Notes under the pieces: generated by a model
Seen by the model: only the letters and a program-made list of their open reading frames with translations
The model's database searches: none
Told to the model about the DNA's origin: nothing
Origin: Lachnospiraceae bacterium
GTDB lineage: Bacteria; Bacillota; Clostridia; Lachnospirales; Lachnospiraceae
Reading direction: 5' to 3'
Assembly: GCA_014804485.1 (NCBI GenBank)
Contig: JAAUZT010000017.1
Span: 1-44,808 of the forward strand
Length of the DNA stretch: 44,808 nt
Shown here: piece by piece, positions 1 to 8,964 of the stretch
Layout: the number at the start of each line of letters is the position of its first letter
Position numbering within the stretch: position 1 is the stretch's first letter
Translations under genes and position numbers: made by a program

Positions 1-3000
1 TTCACGGTCACCTTCGGATTGGTTACTTTGCCCTTGTTATTGATGATCGCATAGACATTCGCTACGCTGATATCCTCAGCATCGATATCTTTCTTCTCAA
101 TGGTAAAGGTCGTCGTATCCTTATCCTTGAAGTTACCCTTACCGGTAACCGTTACCGTAGCCTCTCCGGCATTGGTGTTGTTCTTATAGGCTACCGTGTA
201 ATCTTTCTTGATCGTCAACAGCACACCATCGTGGTAAACTTCGATCTCAGGCTTGATCGCTGCACCGGTGTAAGTCTGAGCAGGAATCGGCCTGATCCAG
301 AGTCCTGGATGGTCCTCCGGTGTCGGATCTTCCGGTTTAGAATTCTGATACGCTTCTTCTAAGGCTGCTAATGCATCGTCGATCTCTTTCTGAGTTGCCT
401 CGGGATCGCTCAGGATTTCCTGCGCATATGCATAGGCTTCCTTAAAGGCCTCATCACCTTCCACATCCTTATATTTCTCTAATAATTTCTTCAGCTGCGT
501 CTTATCCGTCGGCTTCGTCAACTTCTCTGCCGCACGTTTCAGATTGTTAATCGCTGTTGTGATATCTGTCGTGGTAGCATTTCCGTCTGCTGCCGTAGCC
601 TTAGCCGCTTCCAGTGCCGCTGTAAACGCTGCCCAACTTTCATCCGAGTACTCGCCCTGTGTTAAGTCCTTGTACTCTGCAATACATGCCTGCAGTTCAG
701 CTTTAGCTGCTGCCGCATCTTCTGATGTCGGTCTGAGTGTTACATTGTCAATCTTTACAGTATGTGGTACTTCACCATCTACCTGAAGCTTCTCGCCAAC
801 TGGTCCTAACAGGAAATTAATATAATAATCATCGACCGAATCAACTGGTGTAATCTCTAATTCATATACACTTAAATCTCCTTGGTGCACTGTAAGCGTG
901 ACTTTATTATTACTGTTACCGTACTCAATAATAATATCCCTACCGTCAGCAAGATCAGTAGCCGCCTCAAAACGAAGCACATATGTGGTTCCAGCTTCAA
1001 CAGAAATGTTCTCCTTCTTTAACTGAGACGACCATGTTACCCAGCCATTATTATTATAACCTTTCTTATAATTTAGCGTATAGATACCTCTTGCAATACC
1101 ACCTTTGCTCAAGTTCTCTGCGTCTTCATTATAAACTATCCACTGGGACGGATCGTTCATGTCACCACCAAAAATCAGGTTGCCATCCGTTCCAATCATA
1201 TTCTTGAAGATCTTATTAGTTTCCTCGAAACCTTCTGCCACAACATAAATCGAATATCTTCCGCTGTTCGCAAAAACAGACTTATCAATCACAATACTGG
1301 TCTTATTGTCTGTTACCTTGTCAGCGCTCAATACTTCATCATTTACATATACTGTCTTAGCCGCATTCTGCCACTTATCATTTGCATCAATGCAGACTAT
1401 GGTCACATCATCTGCTCCCGCTTTACCTGCCCCCGCAGATGCAATCGTAGCAGGTATTGAATTCTCATCATCTGCTGTCAGCGGACGGAATACGATGTTG
1501 TCCAGATAGATGTTGTATGGCTCATTACCATTATTCGGAGCTGAAACTCCATCATAAGTCATCGAGCCCATTGCAATATCAAATCTGTTCTCGCTACCTG
1601 CAGCTAATCCCTTCCACATGATCTTATAAGTTTTCTTTTCCGTCGAAAGGACGACATGGCTATTCGCATTGTCAAATGCCGGACTACTGCCATCAGGTTG
1701 CAGACGTACAGCAATAGGTCTCTCTACATCCGCCCATGCATCGAACGTAACAATGTAATCTCCAGCTGCATAATCCAGATCTTGATGAAGTTGGAAATGC
1801 CAATCTGCCCCGCTATCCCATATATGGTTAATAACTGCTACACCTTCATCATTTACATCAAACGATCCACCAGCTCCCCCTTCCCAATCCGCCATATAGA
1901 AAGTCCATCCGGCTGTGCCGCTCGAGAAGTTTCCATTGACCAATAAATTACCAGATGCATCCAGAACTGACAAACTGATTGCCTTAGTTGTAACAAATCC
2001 TTCCGCCTCTACATAGAAGCTATATTCTCCGTCTTCCGCAAACAATGAACTATCTAACGTAATCGTCTTCTTTGCCGGGTCAAGGCTGACCTTATTTGCG
2101 TCAATCTCTACATTATCCAGATAATATGTCTTATCTGCCTTTCCCCACGCTTCTTCTCTCTCCGCCGTGTCTCCGGAATAAGCAACGATTACATCAGAAC
2201 CAAACTTCGCCCTACCATCCTGTGCAAGACTTACTGGTTTCTTATAACCCTCCTTCTCCGGGAGATCTGCATAAACTACAATATTATCCAGCAGCAATGT
2301 ATACTCAGCCGTTTGATTCGGACCTAGATATAAAGTAAATGTGCCACCGCCGTTGCCCGGAAAGGCATCACTCTCATATTTATGCGTTCCTGCCGCGAGT
2401 GTTACTTCTCTCTGTATACCGCACAACTCTAACGTATAGGTCTTCTCTGCAGGTAATGTATAGTCAAATTCTACCTTATAATTGACTCCTCTGGTGAAAG
2501 TCATACTACGTGATTGAATACCAACTTCGTAGAATGCTGCACCCTGCCCAATTACAATATTGCTTACTTCAAGCTGTCCTTTATCGTTTACCTTGTGTTC
2601 TTCCCAGCCGGTATCCTGTTTCCAGATATTCCATCCGTCCAGACCGTTACTGAAATCACCATTATAAAGAGGATATAAATCTACCTCATCATAATTCACA
2701 TTATTATAAGTTGTACGAATCAATTTGACATTGTCAATCTTCGCATTGCCAGCAAACGTAAGCATAAGCTTACCGCTCGTATCCGTCTTACCTTCCGGTT
2801 GAGTAAACTCGAACTTAGCTGGGGATTCTCCTGCCACAACGTTAATCGTACCAGTTGCATAAGTCTCTGTCCCTTCATTGTTCGTTACATTCAACACAAT
2901 ATCCTGCGCTGCCTCACTGTCTACATCAAAGGTCAGAACATACGCATCCTTTTGAAGCAGATTCATACCATACTGCCACATCGAAACAGGCGCACTTGCG

Positions 3001-6000
3001 CTTGCCGTGATTTGAGCCTTACGCTCCTTGTTTTCTCTTACAGTAGAAACCTTCGCCGGCTCATCTGCTGTACCCCAATGCCAGTAGAGCAGACCATCGT
3101 CACCATTGTTGAATCCGCCGTTATATACATGGTTACCGTCATTGAGTGGCTCTTTATCATCATCCTCGCCCTCATCTTCCGATATTCCACCGCTCAGTAT
3201 CTTTACGCAGACATCACTCAGATAAACATTACCTGCCGAAGTGGCCAGATTAAACTCAAACCGCGCCGTAGGGTCTGTATCTGCGGACATCGTAAATTTA
3301 TGTGTATAAGTGGTAGGTGTAGTGGTGAGTATATCCGTATAGTTACCGGAATAAACCGCATAATCCCTATCCGCGTCCCCACCAATCTTCAAGGATACAT
3401 CTGCCTTCTGCTTCACCGTATCTGTATACGCTTTATAAGAAATCTCATAGGAATATCCTTTTACCACTGGGAAATACTGCAACATCTGCGAGGAATAAGT
3501 CTGAGTACCCACATCAGTTACCGAAACTTTCAGGTAATTTTTACCGTCTAATTTTACCGTATTATCCCACGTTGCTTTACCGTTTCCGTTACCGGGAATC
3601 AGAAGAGGCACCCAATAGCCGCCTTCCATTTCCCAAGAGCCGCCGGTCGTATAAGGCGTTGTCGTCATTGCTGAGAAATCGCTGTCCTTAATGAAGTTGC
3701 CGTTCTCATCGACCATTGCCAGAAGCGCCTCAGCCTCAGCGCTTTCATCCGGCTCTATCTCTGGCTTCTTGATTTCCCAATCCTTATACTCTTCTTCCGG
3801 TCTCTGATACCATCTGACATAGTCAACATCCATGTCAACGCCGATCTCATCCACATCGATTTCTTTGGTGCCACTGTCAAAAGTACCACCTAACGCCAGA
3901 TTCAAAAGAACATAGAAATCCTCATCAAAAGGCGCGGGATACGGATAATTACCACTCTCACTCTGCACGCTATACCAGTTAGAATATGAACTGTATAATT
4001 CTCCATCCACATACCATTTCATCACGGTCGGATCCCATTCGATTGTATAGACATGGTACTGATCGATAGAACCACCATCTGTAAATTGATAGGTCTTGCC
4101 ATAGGAAGCATTATTTGGCCATGTGGCACCATAGTGAATCGTTCCGCAGACTTCACCCGGAAGACGACCTCTCGCCTCCATGATATCGATCTCGCCGCTG
4201 GCAGCCCATGTGCCATACTCGGAATCATGAGGTAGCATCCAGAATGCAGGCCAGATTCCATTACCTGTCGGCATCTTGATCTTCGCTTCAACCTTACCGT
4301 ATGCATCAACCTGTAACTTTTTACCAACATCCGCCTTACCGTTGGCTCCGATCTCCTCCGTTACGGTACGAAGTCTTGCTGAAGTATAACTGCCATCCGC
4401 TTCTTTCTTCGCCGTAATGGTGAGTTTACCATCACCCACCGTAGTATTTGTTTTGGTATAAATCTGTTGCTCTTTATTTCCCCATCCGGCTTCAACATAT
4501 GCCGAACCGTTACCGGTCTGGTAATCCCACTTCGTGGTATCCAGCGATGTGCCGCTGAACTCGTCGTTCCAGATCAGATTCCAGTTGTCTGTCGTACCCG
4601 TAGCATACACTACCTGATAAACAGGCGCAAATTTATATCCCTCTTTCTCGAACTGAATCTTATAAACTCCAGCACTCGGAAAGAAACTTGCATCCATCTC
4701 GATAGAATCTGCTCCGACCTTTATCTTTGACAGATCATCTTCTGCAACTGTCGTTCCGTTGATTTTTACGGAATAATCTTCAAATTTAAATTCTTCATTA
4801 TCGGCTACGTAAGAAAGTGTAATCTTCTCATTCACTTTAGCCTGATCCAACTGCTCGGAAATAACAATATTATTCTTCACCTTCGGCTCTTTAAGACCTG
4901 CTTGGTCTGCAGTCAGCGTAAAGTCTTTAGTCGCCGCTTCGCTCTCTCCGTAACTGTTAATCGCCACAAGAGTAACCGTATGTTCTCCTGCCGCATAAAC
5001 ATTGGTTGCAAAATAAGTCGATGTTTGAGGATTATTACTTAATGTAATAAGTTCCTTCCCATCAATCGAAATTTTCCATTTTTGAATCTGATCTCCCGCG
5101 TTAGGACTGACACCTGCCCATGCAATATAAATTTTTCCATGGTTAGCACTACCCGGCTCCTCCCAATATTTTGCATCCAGACCATCCGGTTTTTTCGGAG
5201 CCGTCGTTGGCTCTTCCGGCTCTTCCGGCTCGCTGGGTTCCGCATTGGGATCAATCACAATTATGTGTTCGTAATCCGGTCTTGCATGAGTGGGACCTGC
5301 ATAAATATAATACAAGATCGCGCCAGTTTTCTCTTTCACCTCTACAGTAACAGATTTTTGTGTGTGCTCATCATTTTCAGTAAAATTATGTGCCGGAGTA
5401 CCTACAATAAAATCTGGACCACCCTCACTTACGTGATTTTTAAGCGCTGTTGCATAGCTGTCATATTCTTTATACCAAACATGGGTGCTTGCTTCATAGT
5501 TTGTATCACCCGAATTCACAAAGAACTTAACCTGATTTGTCTTCTCATCATACTCTGCGCCATGCGTGCCCGTCGCTTCATATTTATTGTCCACCGCCGT
5601 AACATCTTCATCTTCCTTCGGTTCCGCCGGTTTATCATCTTTCGGATCCTCAGGCTTCACTGTCCCGTCCGGACCTTCCGTATCCTCAGGTGCATTCACA
5701 TCTTCTCCCGAATCGTCTAAATTCCCCTCTTCCGGGTCTTCTGATGTATTCGAGTCATCAGGTGTATTCACCTCATCGCTCGGATTTATACCCCCCCCCA
5801 CAGGGTTTTGGACATCTTCGGACGTCCCATCATCCTCCGTCGGTGTCGTCAGATCACTACTTTCGCCATCCGTCGGCGTCGTCAACATTTCGCTACTGCC
5901 GTTCTCGATCGGCGTCTCTTCTTCCGCCCATACAGTAAGCATCGGCACATTCACGGAAGTGAGTACCATTGCCAGACTGAGCAGGAACGTAAGACAACGC

Positions 6001-6026
6001 TTACGAAACGTTTTGCCATGCCTCAT
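1..6026 (-). CDS. Secreted multimodular GH16 family beta-glucanase, C-terminus beyond window
   Basis: About 2008 codons are visible and the C-terminus lies outside the window. The ATG at 6026 follows GGAGGAAA at a good distance. Residues 1-35 form a signal peptide with cleavage likely after TVWA. An acidic Pro/Thr/Glu linker follows, then an unknown domain (about 155-290) and a fibronectin III-like domain (about 330-440). Residues 482-742 are a GH16 catalytic domain: GEIDIMEARG at 4173-4196 supplies nucleophile E612, D614 and acid/base E617. The extra Met between Asp and the second Glu is typical of laminarinase-type GH16, so a beta-1,3-glucan substrate is inferred. Downstream come at least five beta-sandwich modules resembling CBM4/9 (each opening with an N-G-x-F/M pattern), Ig-like spacers, FIVAR-like helical repeats (about 1770-1890) and an Ig-like repeat at the edge. 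Probably exported and cell-surface attached, but no anchor is visible. A run of nine G at codons 76-78 is a possible slippage site. Confidence 0.9.
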   Translation of the reverse strand, partial: MRHGKTFRKRCLTFLLSLAMVLTSVNVPMLTVWAEEETPIENGSSEMLTTPTDGESSDLTTPTEDDGTSEDVQNPVGGGINPSDEVNTPDDSNTSEDPEEGNLDDSGEDVNAPEDTEGPDGTVKPEDPKDDKPAEPKEDEDVTAVDNKYEATGTHGAEYDEKTNQVKFFVNSGDTNYEASTHVWYKEYDSYATALKNHVSEGGPDFIVGTPAHNFTENDEHTQKSVTVEVKEKTGAILYYIYAGPTHARPDYEHIIVIDPNAEPSEPEEPEEPTTAPKKPDGLDAKYWEEPGSANHGKIYIAWAGVSPNAGDQIQKWKISIDGKELITLSNNPQTSTYFATNVYAAGEHTVTLVAINSYGESEAATKDFTLTADQAGLKEPKVKNNIVISEQLDQAKVNEKITLSYVADNEEFKFEDYSVKINGTTVAEDDLSKIKVGADSIEMDASFFPSAGVYKIQFEKEGYKFAPVYQVVYATGTTDNWNLIWNDEFSGTSLDTTKWDYQTGNGSAYVEAGWGNKEQQIYTKTNTTVGDGKLTITAKKEADGSYTSARLRTVTEEIGANGKADVGKKLQVDAYGKVEAKIKMPTGNGIWPAFWMLPHDSEYGTWAASGEIDIMEARGRLPGEVCGTIHYGATWPNNASYGKTYQFTDGGSIDQYHVYTIEWDPTVMKWYVDGELYSSYSNWYSVQSESGNYPYPAPFDEDFYVLLNLALGGTFDSGTKEIDVDEIGVDMDVDYVRWYQRPEEEYKDWEIKKPEIEPDESAEAEALLAMVDENGNFIKDSDFSAMTTTPYTTGGSWEMEGGYWVPLLIPGNGNGKATWDNTVKLDGKNYLKVSVTDVGTQTYSSQMLQYFPVVKGYSYEISYKAYTDTVKQKADVSLKIGGDADRDYAVYSGNYTDILTTTPTTYTHKFTMSADTDPTARFEFNLATSAGNVYLSDVCVKILSGGISEDEGEDDDKEPLNDGNHVYNGGFNNGDDGLLYWHWGTADEPAKVSTVRENKERKAQITASASAPVSMWQYGMNLLQKDAYVLTFDVDSEAAQDIVLNVTNNEGTETYATGTINVVAGESPAKFEFTQPEGKTDTSGKLMLTFAGNAKIDNVKLIRTTYNNVNYDEVDLYPLYNGDFSNGLDGWNIWKQDTGWEEHKVNDKGQLEVSNIVIGQGAAFYEVGIQSRSMTFTRGVNYKVEFDYTLPAEKTYTLELCGIQREVTLAAGTHKYESDAFPGNGGGTFTLYLGPNQTAEYTLLLDNIVVYADLPEKEGYKKPVSLAQDGRAKFGSDVIVAYSGDTAEREEAWGKADKTYYLDNVEIDANKVSLDPAKKTITLDSSLFAEDGEYSFYVEAEGFVTTKAISLSVLDASGNLLVNGNFSSGTAGWTFYMADWEGGAGGSFDVNDEGVAVINHIWDSGADWHFQLHQDLDYAAGDYIVTFDAWADVERPIAVRLQPDGSSPAFDNANSHVVLSTEKKTYKIMWKGLAAGSENRFDIAMGSMTYDGVSAPNNGNEPYNIYLDNIVFRPLTADDENSIPATIASAGAGKAGADDVTIVCIDANDKWQNAAKTVYVNDEVLSADKVTDNKTSIVIDKSVFANSGRYSIYVVAEGFEETNKIFKNMIGTDGNLIFGGDMNDPSQWIVYNEDAENLSKGGIARGIYTLNYKKGYNNNGWVTWSSQLKKENISVEAGTTYVLRFEAATDLADGRDIIIEYGNSNNKVTLTVHQGDLSVYELEITPVDSVDDYYINFLLGPVGEKLQVDGEVPHTVKIDNVTLRPTSEDAAAAKAELQACIAEYKDLTQGEYSDESWAAFTAALEAAKATAADGNATTTDITTAINNLKRAAEKLTKPTDKTQLKKLLEKYKDVEGDEAFKEAYAYAQEILSDPEATQKEIDDALAALEEAYQNSKPEDPTPEDHPGLWIRPIPAQTYTGAAIKPEIEVYHDGVLLTIKKDYTVAYKNNTNAGEATVTVTGKGNFKDKDTTTFTIEKKDIDAEDISVANVYAIINNKGKVTNPKVTV

Positions 6027-6118
6027 AATAAATTTCCTCCTTCTTTGATAATAGATTATATTTCATATCACTTATGGTTTTGTGCATTTTGACCACAAGC
6101 GACACCCCTACCCCATTT

Positions 6119-6146
6119 ATTATAGTTACTTTTCTATTTATTTCAA
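6119..6146 (-). promoter_or_regulatory. Putative sigma-A promoter of the GH16 gene
   Basis: On the minus strand TTGAAA (6141-6146) and a perfect TATAAT (6119-6124) are separated by 16 bases. The start codon is about 90 bases downstream. The AT-rich surroundings and direction fit a dedicated promoter for the glucanase gene. Confidence 0.65.
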
Positions 6147-6486
6147 GATTACATAACACTATTTCGTAGATTTTCGAAGCAATATGTCGAAATCCGTAAT
6201 TAAATCATTATAGCAATCGGCACCTTGCACAAATCTACTCTGTAATCCCCATTCCCAATACACAGTAAATATAAAAACAGGTAGTTAATTTATTATAAAA
6301 TATTTTGCCCCTATACTTTAAGTGTCCATTTTTCATGGAGGTATCATTTTTTGAATAATACACCTTATTAATTAATAAACTATAAATATAATTATTATGT
6401 GCGGAAAATTGTATTGTTTTTCCGATATAGCCCCTTATACTAAAAGAAAATGTTGACCATCATTGTTTCGGAGGAAAAGCAACAAT
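6147..6486. other. Divergent AT-rich intergenic region
   Basis: About 340 bases between the GH16 promoter and the pseudogene start, with no credible gene. On the plus strand TTGTTT (6414-6419) and TATACT (6436-6441), 16 apart, could be the old promoter of the pseudogene. A GGAGG at 6470-6474 precedes its ATG by 12 bases. I see no riboswitch-like structure. Confidence 0.4.
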
Positions 6487-6882
6487 ATGTACCACACAAA
6501 GAAAATCGGTGTTTTTGTATCACATATTGTCGGGGAATACCAGCGCCGTATCTGTCAGGGTATTATCGATCAGGCTTCGGAGTCCGGGTATTGTGTGGAG
6601 ATTTTTTCATCCACAGACGAAAAGATTTCGGGTAATTACAGGCTGGGAGAGGAAAGCATCCTGCGCATTCCGAATTTCGACAATTTTTTACGGACACAAC
6701 GAAGGCGATTTCGATATCTGGATAACTATAATAAGCTGCACACTAAGAAATATATCGTCTCCGCCAGCATTGGCGTGGCCTCTGAGACGATCAGTCCGAA
6801 CTTTGACTTAAGGCTGCTTATCGAGAAGGCTGACCAGGCTATGTATGAGCAGAAGCGGTCTAAGCCGAAACACAGGAAATAG
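6487..6882 (+). pseudogene. Decayed LacI-type sensor / GGDEF protein remnant
   Basis: The open frame of 131 codons looks like the stitched ends of a longer gene. Residues 5-60 (KIGVFVSHIVGEYQRRICQG and following) resemble the start of a periplasmic-binding/LacI-type sensor domain. The last 55 residues (YIVSASIGVA, then a helix with ADQAMYEQKR) match the end of a GGDEF diguanylate cyclase domain. Between them, around 6690, a different frame encodes FYGHNEGDF, which resembles the YGHNxGD stretch of GGDEF domains. Most of the sensor and the GG(D/E)EF active site are missing. The simplest reading is a sensor-diguanylate cyclase gene reduced by deletions and frameshifts; no enzymatic activity is expected. 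A residual short protein remains possible because an RBS and open frame survive. Confidence 0.7.
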
Positions 6883-6887
6883 ACATA

Positions 6888-6930
6888 AAAAGACTCAGGA
6901 AATGCTTAACCAACATTCCTGAGTCTTTAT
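6888..6930. terminator. Bidirectional rho-independent terminator
   Basis: AAAGACTCAGGAA and TTCCTGAGTCTTT form a 13-bp stem around a 14-base loop. On the minus strand it is followed by TTTTT, and on the plus strand by a T-rich end. It sits between the pseudogene (+) and tRNA-Ser (-) and can serve both. Confidence 0.8.
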
Positions 6931-6946
6931 TCATCGGTAGATATAA

Positions 6947-7034
6947 CGGAGAAAGAGGGATTTGAACCCTCGCGCCGCGCAAGCGACCTACACCCTTAGC
7001 AGGGGCGCCTCTTCAGCCTCTTGAGTATTTCTCC
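6947..7034 (-). tRNA. tRNA-Ser (anticodon GCU)
   Basis: The acceptor strands GGAGAAA and TTTCTCC pair, with a G discriminator; CCA is not encoded. The anticodon stem CGCCC/GGGTG encloses the loop CTGCTAA, giving anticodon GCU. The long variable arm is typical of serine tRNAs. The gene is 88 nt and reads AGC/AGU codons. Confidence 0.95.
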
Positions 7035-7093
7035 ACAGTCTGAACTATCCTCTACCAATATGAAGTTCTGCGCTCAACCACAACGCACATGTT

Positions 7094-7122
7094 ATTATAC
7101 CTAAGCTGTTCTCGTTTGTCAA
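7094..7122 (-). promoter_or_regulatory. Consensus sigma-A promoter of tRNA-Ser
   Basis: TTGACA (7117-7122) and TATAAT (7094-7099) on the minus strand are both perfect matches with a 17-base spacer. They lie about 60 bases upstream of the tRNA 5' end, as expected for a strongly expressed stable RNA. Confidence 0.85.
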
Positions 7123-7141
7123 CGCTTTCACGTGATTTTTC

Positions 7142-8092
7142 TCAATGCCAGTATCGCGTTATATATTCCTCTGCCACGCTATGGGGAATCTGCAGCTTCT
7201 CCATGAGTCTGCCTGTCGTTTCTTCCTTTGTGCTCTTAAATTCAAGGCTGGTCTCAATCAAAGCTCTTGCACCCTGTTCTATTCCCTGTTCTATTCCCTC
7301 CGTTATCCCCTGCCGTCTTCCAATCTCCATCCCTTCCATCCGCAATGTCTTTTCATACTTGTCCACATCAAACTCTTCCAGTAACATTCCCAACACCTCC
7401 GCCCGATGTTCTCTCAAAGTCTCATTCAAAATGCCTTGCTCTATGCAATAGTCGATCGCCTCGTTTAGTGCTTTCTGTAGCTGCATGCCCTCAGCAATAT
7501 ATTGCCTGGATAGCGCTACAAACTGCGCATACTCTCTCAATGTCCGGCATTGTTCCATCAAGGCGCTATTATGTCCATAATTAATATTGAGCATTCGCAC
7601 TTTCAGTTCCACATCTGCCGGTTTCTCGCGATTCATAAAGGAGTCTGACAGTCTAAGAATCTTCTCCTCCGGTTCGTCTTGCTTCCCATTATAGAAAACT
7701 ACGCACTGTGGTGCAGGCAACGCAATCCGCGCAGAGCCGTAAAAACTTGTCTCCGCCTGTTCAATCAGTTTCTGGTACTCCTCTGCCAGATAAATCAGAA
7801 ACCTCACCGGCAAGTTGGGGCTGTAGGTACTCTGGTGCTCATACAGATTCAGCGTCCCCGCCAGCACAAAAGCAAGGTCATTCTTCATGACCACATAGAC
7901 CGCACTCTCAATAGTCACCACCTGCAGTTCAGACGCATCGCTGTAATTCGTTCCATTTAAGGCATTATACAGTTGTAGCAGTGCCTCTTTATCTTTCTCG
8001 AATAAGAAACGGAAAAGTCTGTCCTTCACATTACGCTGCACTTTTCTCCGCCACGGCAGCCTAAACTCTCTGAAACGTTTGTTTCCCTTCAT
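7142..8092 (-). CDS. Rpn/PD-(D/E)XK nuclease family protein
   Basis: 316 residues from the ATG at 8092, chosen because GGAGGATAAGATT lies just upstream; an upstream in-frame start at 8152 lacks an RBS. The layout fits the abundant clostridial Rpn-like or 'PD-(D/E)XK nuclease transposase' proteins: an N-terminal segment with DRLFRFLFEKDKEALLQLYN, a central LNLYEHQSTYSPNLPVRFLI stretch, and a C-terminal tail with repeated EG(I)EQG units ending in a short helix (VAEEYITRYW). Family members are linked to recombination-promoting nuclease activity; the substrate of this one is unknown. It stands alone with its own consensus promoter. No terminal repeats or target duplications are seen, so it is not called an insertion sequence. 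Confidence 0.75.
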   Translation of the reverse strand: MKGNKRFREFRLPWRRKVQRNVKDRLFRFLFEKDKEALLQLYNALNGTNYSDASELQVVTIESAVYVVMKNDLAFVLAGTLNLYEHQSTYSPNLPVRFLIYLAEEYQKLIEQAETSFYGSARIALPAPQCVVFYNGKQDEPEEKILRLSDSFMNREKPADVELKVRMLNINYGHNSALMEQCRTLREYAQFVALSRQYIAEGMQLQKALNEAIDYCIEQGILNETLREHRAEVLGMLLEEFDVDKYEKTLRMEGMEIGRRQGITEGIEQGIEQGARALIETSLEFKSTKEETTGRLMEKLQIPHSVAEEYITRYWH

Positions 8093-8243
8093 AATCTTAT
8101 CCTCCCGTATTCCGGCAGGATTCAGATATTGTACATCACGCACCCGTCTCAATTCCTGCCTTGTTTAATTAATATCTCGAAAATCTGACAGAAACTGTCT
8201 GAATGTGCGAATGCACACTGTGTAGAATTTCTTTGATGCATTT

Positions 8244-8272
8244 ATCATAGTATAATTTTAATTATTTGTCAA
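8244..8272 (-). promoter_or_regulatory. Strong sigma-A promoter of the Rpn-like gene
   Basis: TTGACA (8267-8272, perfect) and TATGAT (8244-8249) on the minus strand, spacer 17. It lies between the fumarase beta stop and the Rpn-like gene, giving a leader of about 145 bases. The leader holds an imperfect inverted repeat around 8182-8202 (TCTGACAG / CTGTCTGA). Confidence 0.75.
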
Positions 8273-8313
8273 TTATTTATTCTCGGAATTATAGTAATTA
8301 TATGGTATTTCCA

Positions 8314-8853
8314 TTATTCAGCCATCACCGCCTCATACAGATCCGTCCCCTCAGAGTCAATCACTACAATAACCGGAAAATCCTTGACTTCAAGCTTGCG
8401 AATCGCCTCCGTTCCGAGATCATCGTACGCGATCACTTCCGACTTAGTGATAGATTTAGACAACAACGCACCCGCACCGCCGACCGCAGCAAAATAAACA
8501 GCTCCGTTTCTGACGATCGCTTCTTTCACCGCCTGCGACCTCTTACCTTTACCGATCATACCAATCAAGCCCAAATCCAACAGATCCGGCGCATACTTAT
8601 CCATGCGGCTGGCAGTGGTCGGACCGGCAGAACCGATCGGTCTGCCCTCTCTTGCCGGAGACGGTCCCATATAATATATCACATTATTCTCCATCTCAAG
8701 AGGAAGCTCTCCGCCCTGAGCCAGTGTCTCATACATTCTCTTATGCGCCGCATCTCTTGCAGTATAGATGGTGCCGCTTATGTACACATAATCTCCTGCC
8801 CGCAGCACTGCCGCCTCTTCTTTATTTATAGGTGCCTGTATATGTCTTTCCAT
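8314..8853 (-). CDS. Fumarate hydratase class I, beta (C-terminal) subunit
   Basis: 179 residues from the ATG at 8853, four bases after GGAGG; the longer frame from 8898 has no RBS and runs through a hairpin. It matches the swivelling C-terminal domain of Fe-S hydro-lyases, with GPTTASRMDKYAPDLLDLGL and GMIGKGKRS being family-typical. With the alpha subunit encoded upstream it would form an oxygen-sensitive 4Fe-4S fumarase interconverting fumarate and L-malate. L-tartrate dehydratase subunits are close homologues and cannot be excluded from sequence alone. The two subunit genes are 111 bases apart, and that gap contains a terminator-like structure, which is unusual for an obligate heteromer. 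Confidence 0.9.
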   Translation of the reverse strand: MERHIQAPINKEEAAVLRAGDYVYISGTIYTARDAAHKRMYETLAQGGELPLEMENNVIYYMGPSPAREGRPIGSAGPTTASRMDKYAPDLLDLGLIGMIGKGKRSQAVKEAIVRNGAVYFAAVGGAGALLSKSITKSEVIAYDDLGTEAIRKLEVKDFPVIVVIDSEGTDLYEAVMAE

Positions 8854-8877
8854 TTTTCCTCCATGCTGTATACATAT

Positions 8878-8900
8878 AAAAAATTGAGCTTCGCTCAATT
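8878..8900 (-). terminator. Terminator-like hairpin between fumarase alpha and beta genes
   Basis: On the minus strand AATTGAGC-GAA-GCTCAATT forms an 8-bp stem with a 3-base loop, running into six T. This is a canonical intrinsic terminator shape, 16 bases before the RBS of the beta subunit. Upstream (8901-8955) lie further repeats able to pair in competing ways (CTCG, CGAG, CTCG, and TTTGT with ACAAA), which is why an attenuator role is considered. Confidence 0.65.
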
Positions 8901-8964
8901 GCGAGATTTGTTCGCTTACGCTTCACAAACTCGTGGCTATCCGAGCAATTTCCTATAGAATAAA

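Noticed and set aside
2799..3551. 250-codon plus-strand frame, and others across 544-6092
   Set aside because: All are shadows of the GH16 gene: they have unlikely compositions (Ile/Cys/Arg/Ser-rich), no RBS, and the minus frame carries clear domains throughout.
7142..8092. Insertion sequence around the Rpn-like gene
   Set aside because: No terminal inverted repeats or direct repeats are visible; the gene has its own promoter and lies between a tRNA and metabolic genes.
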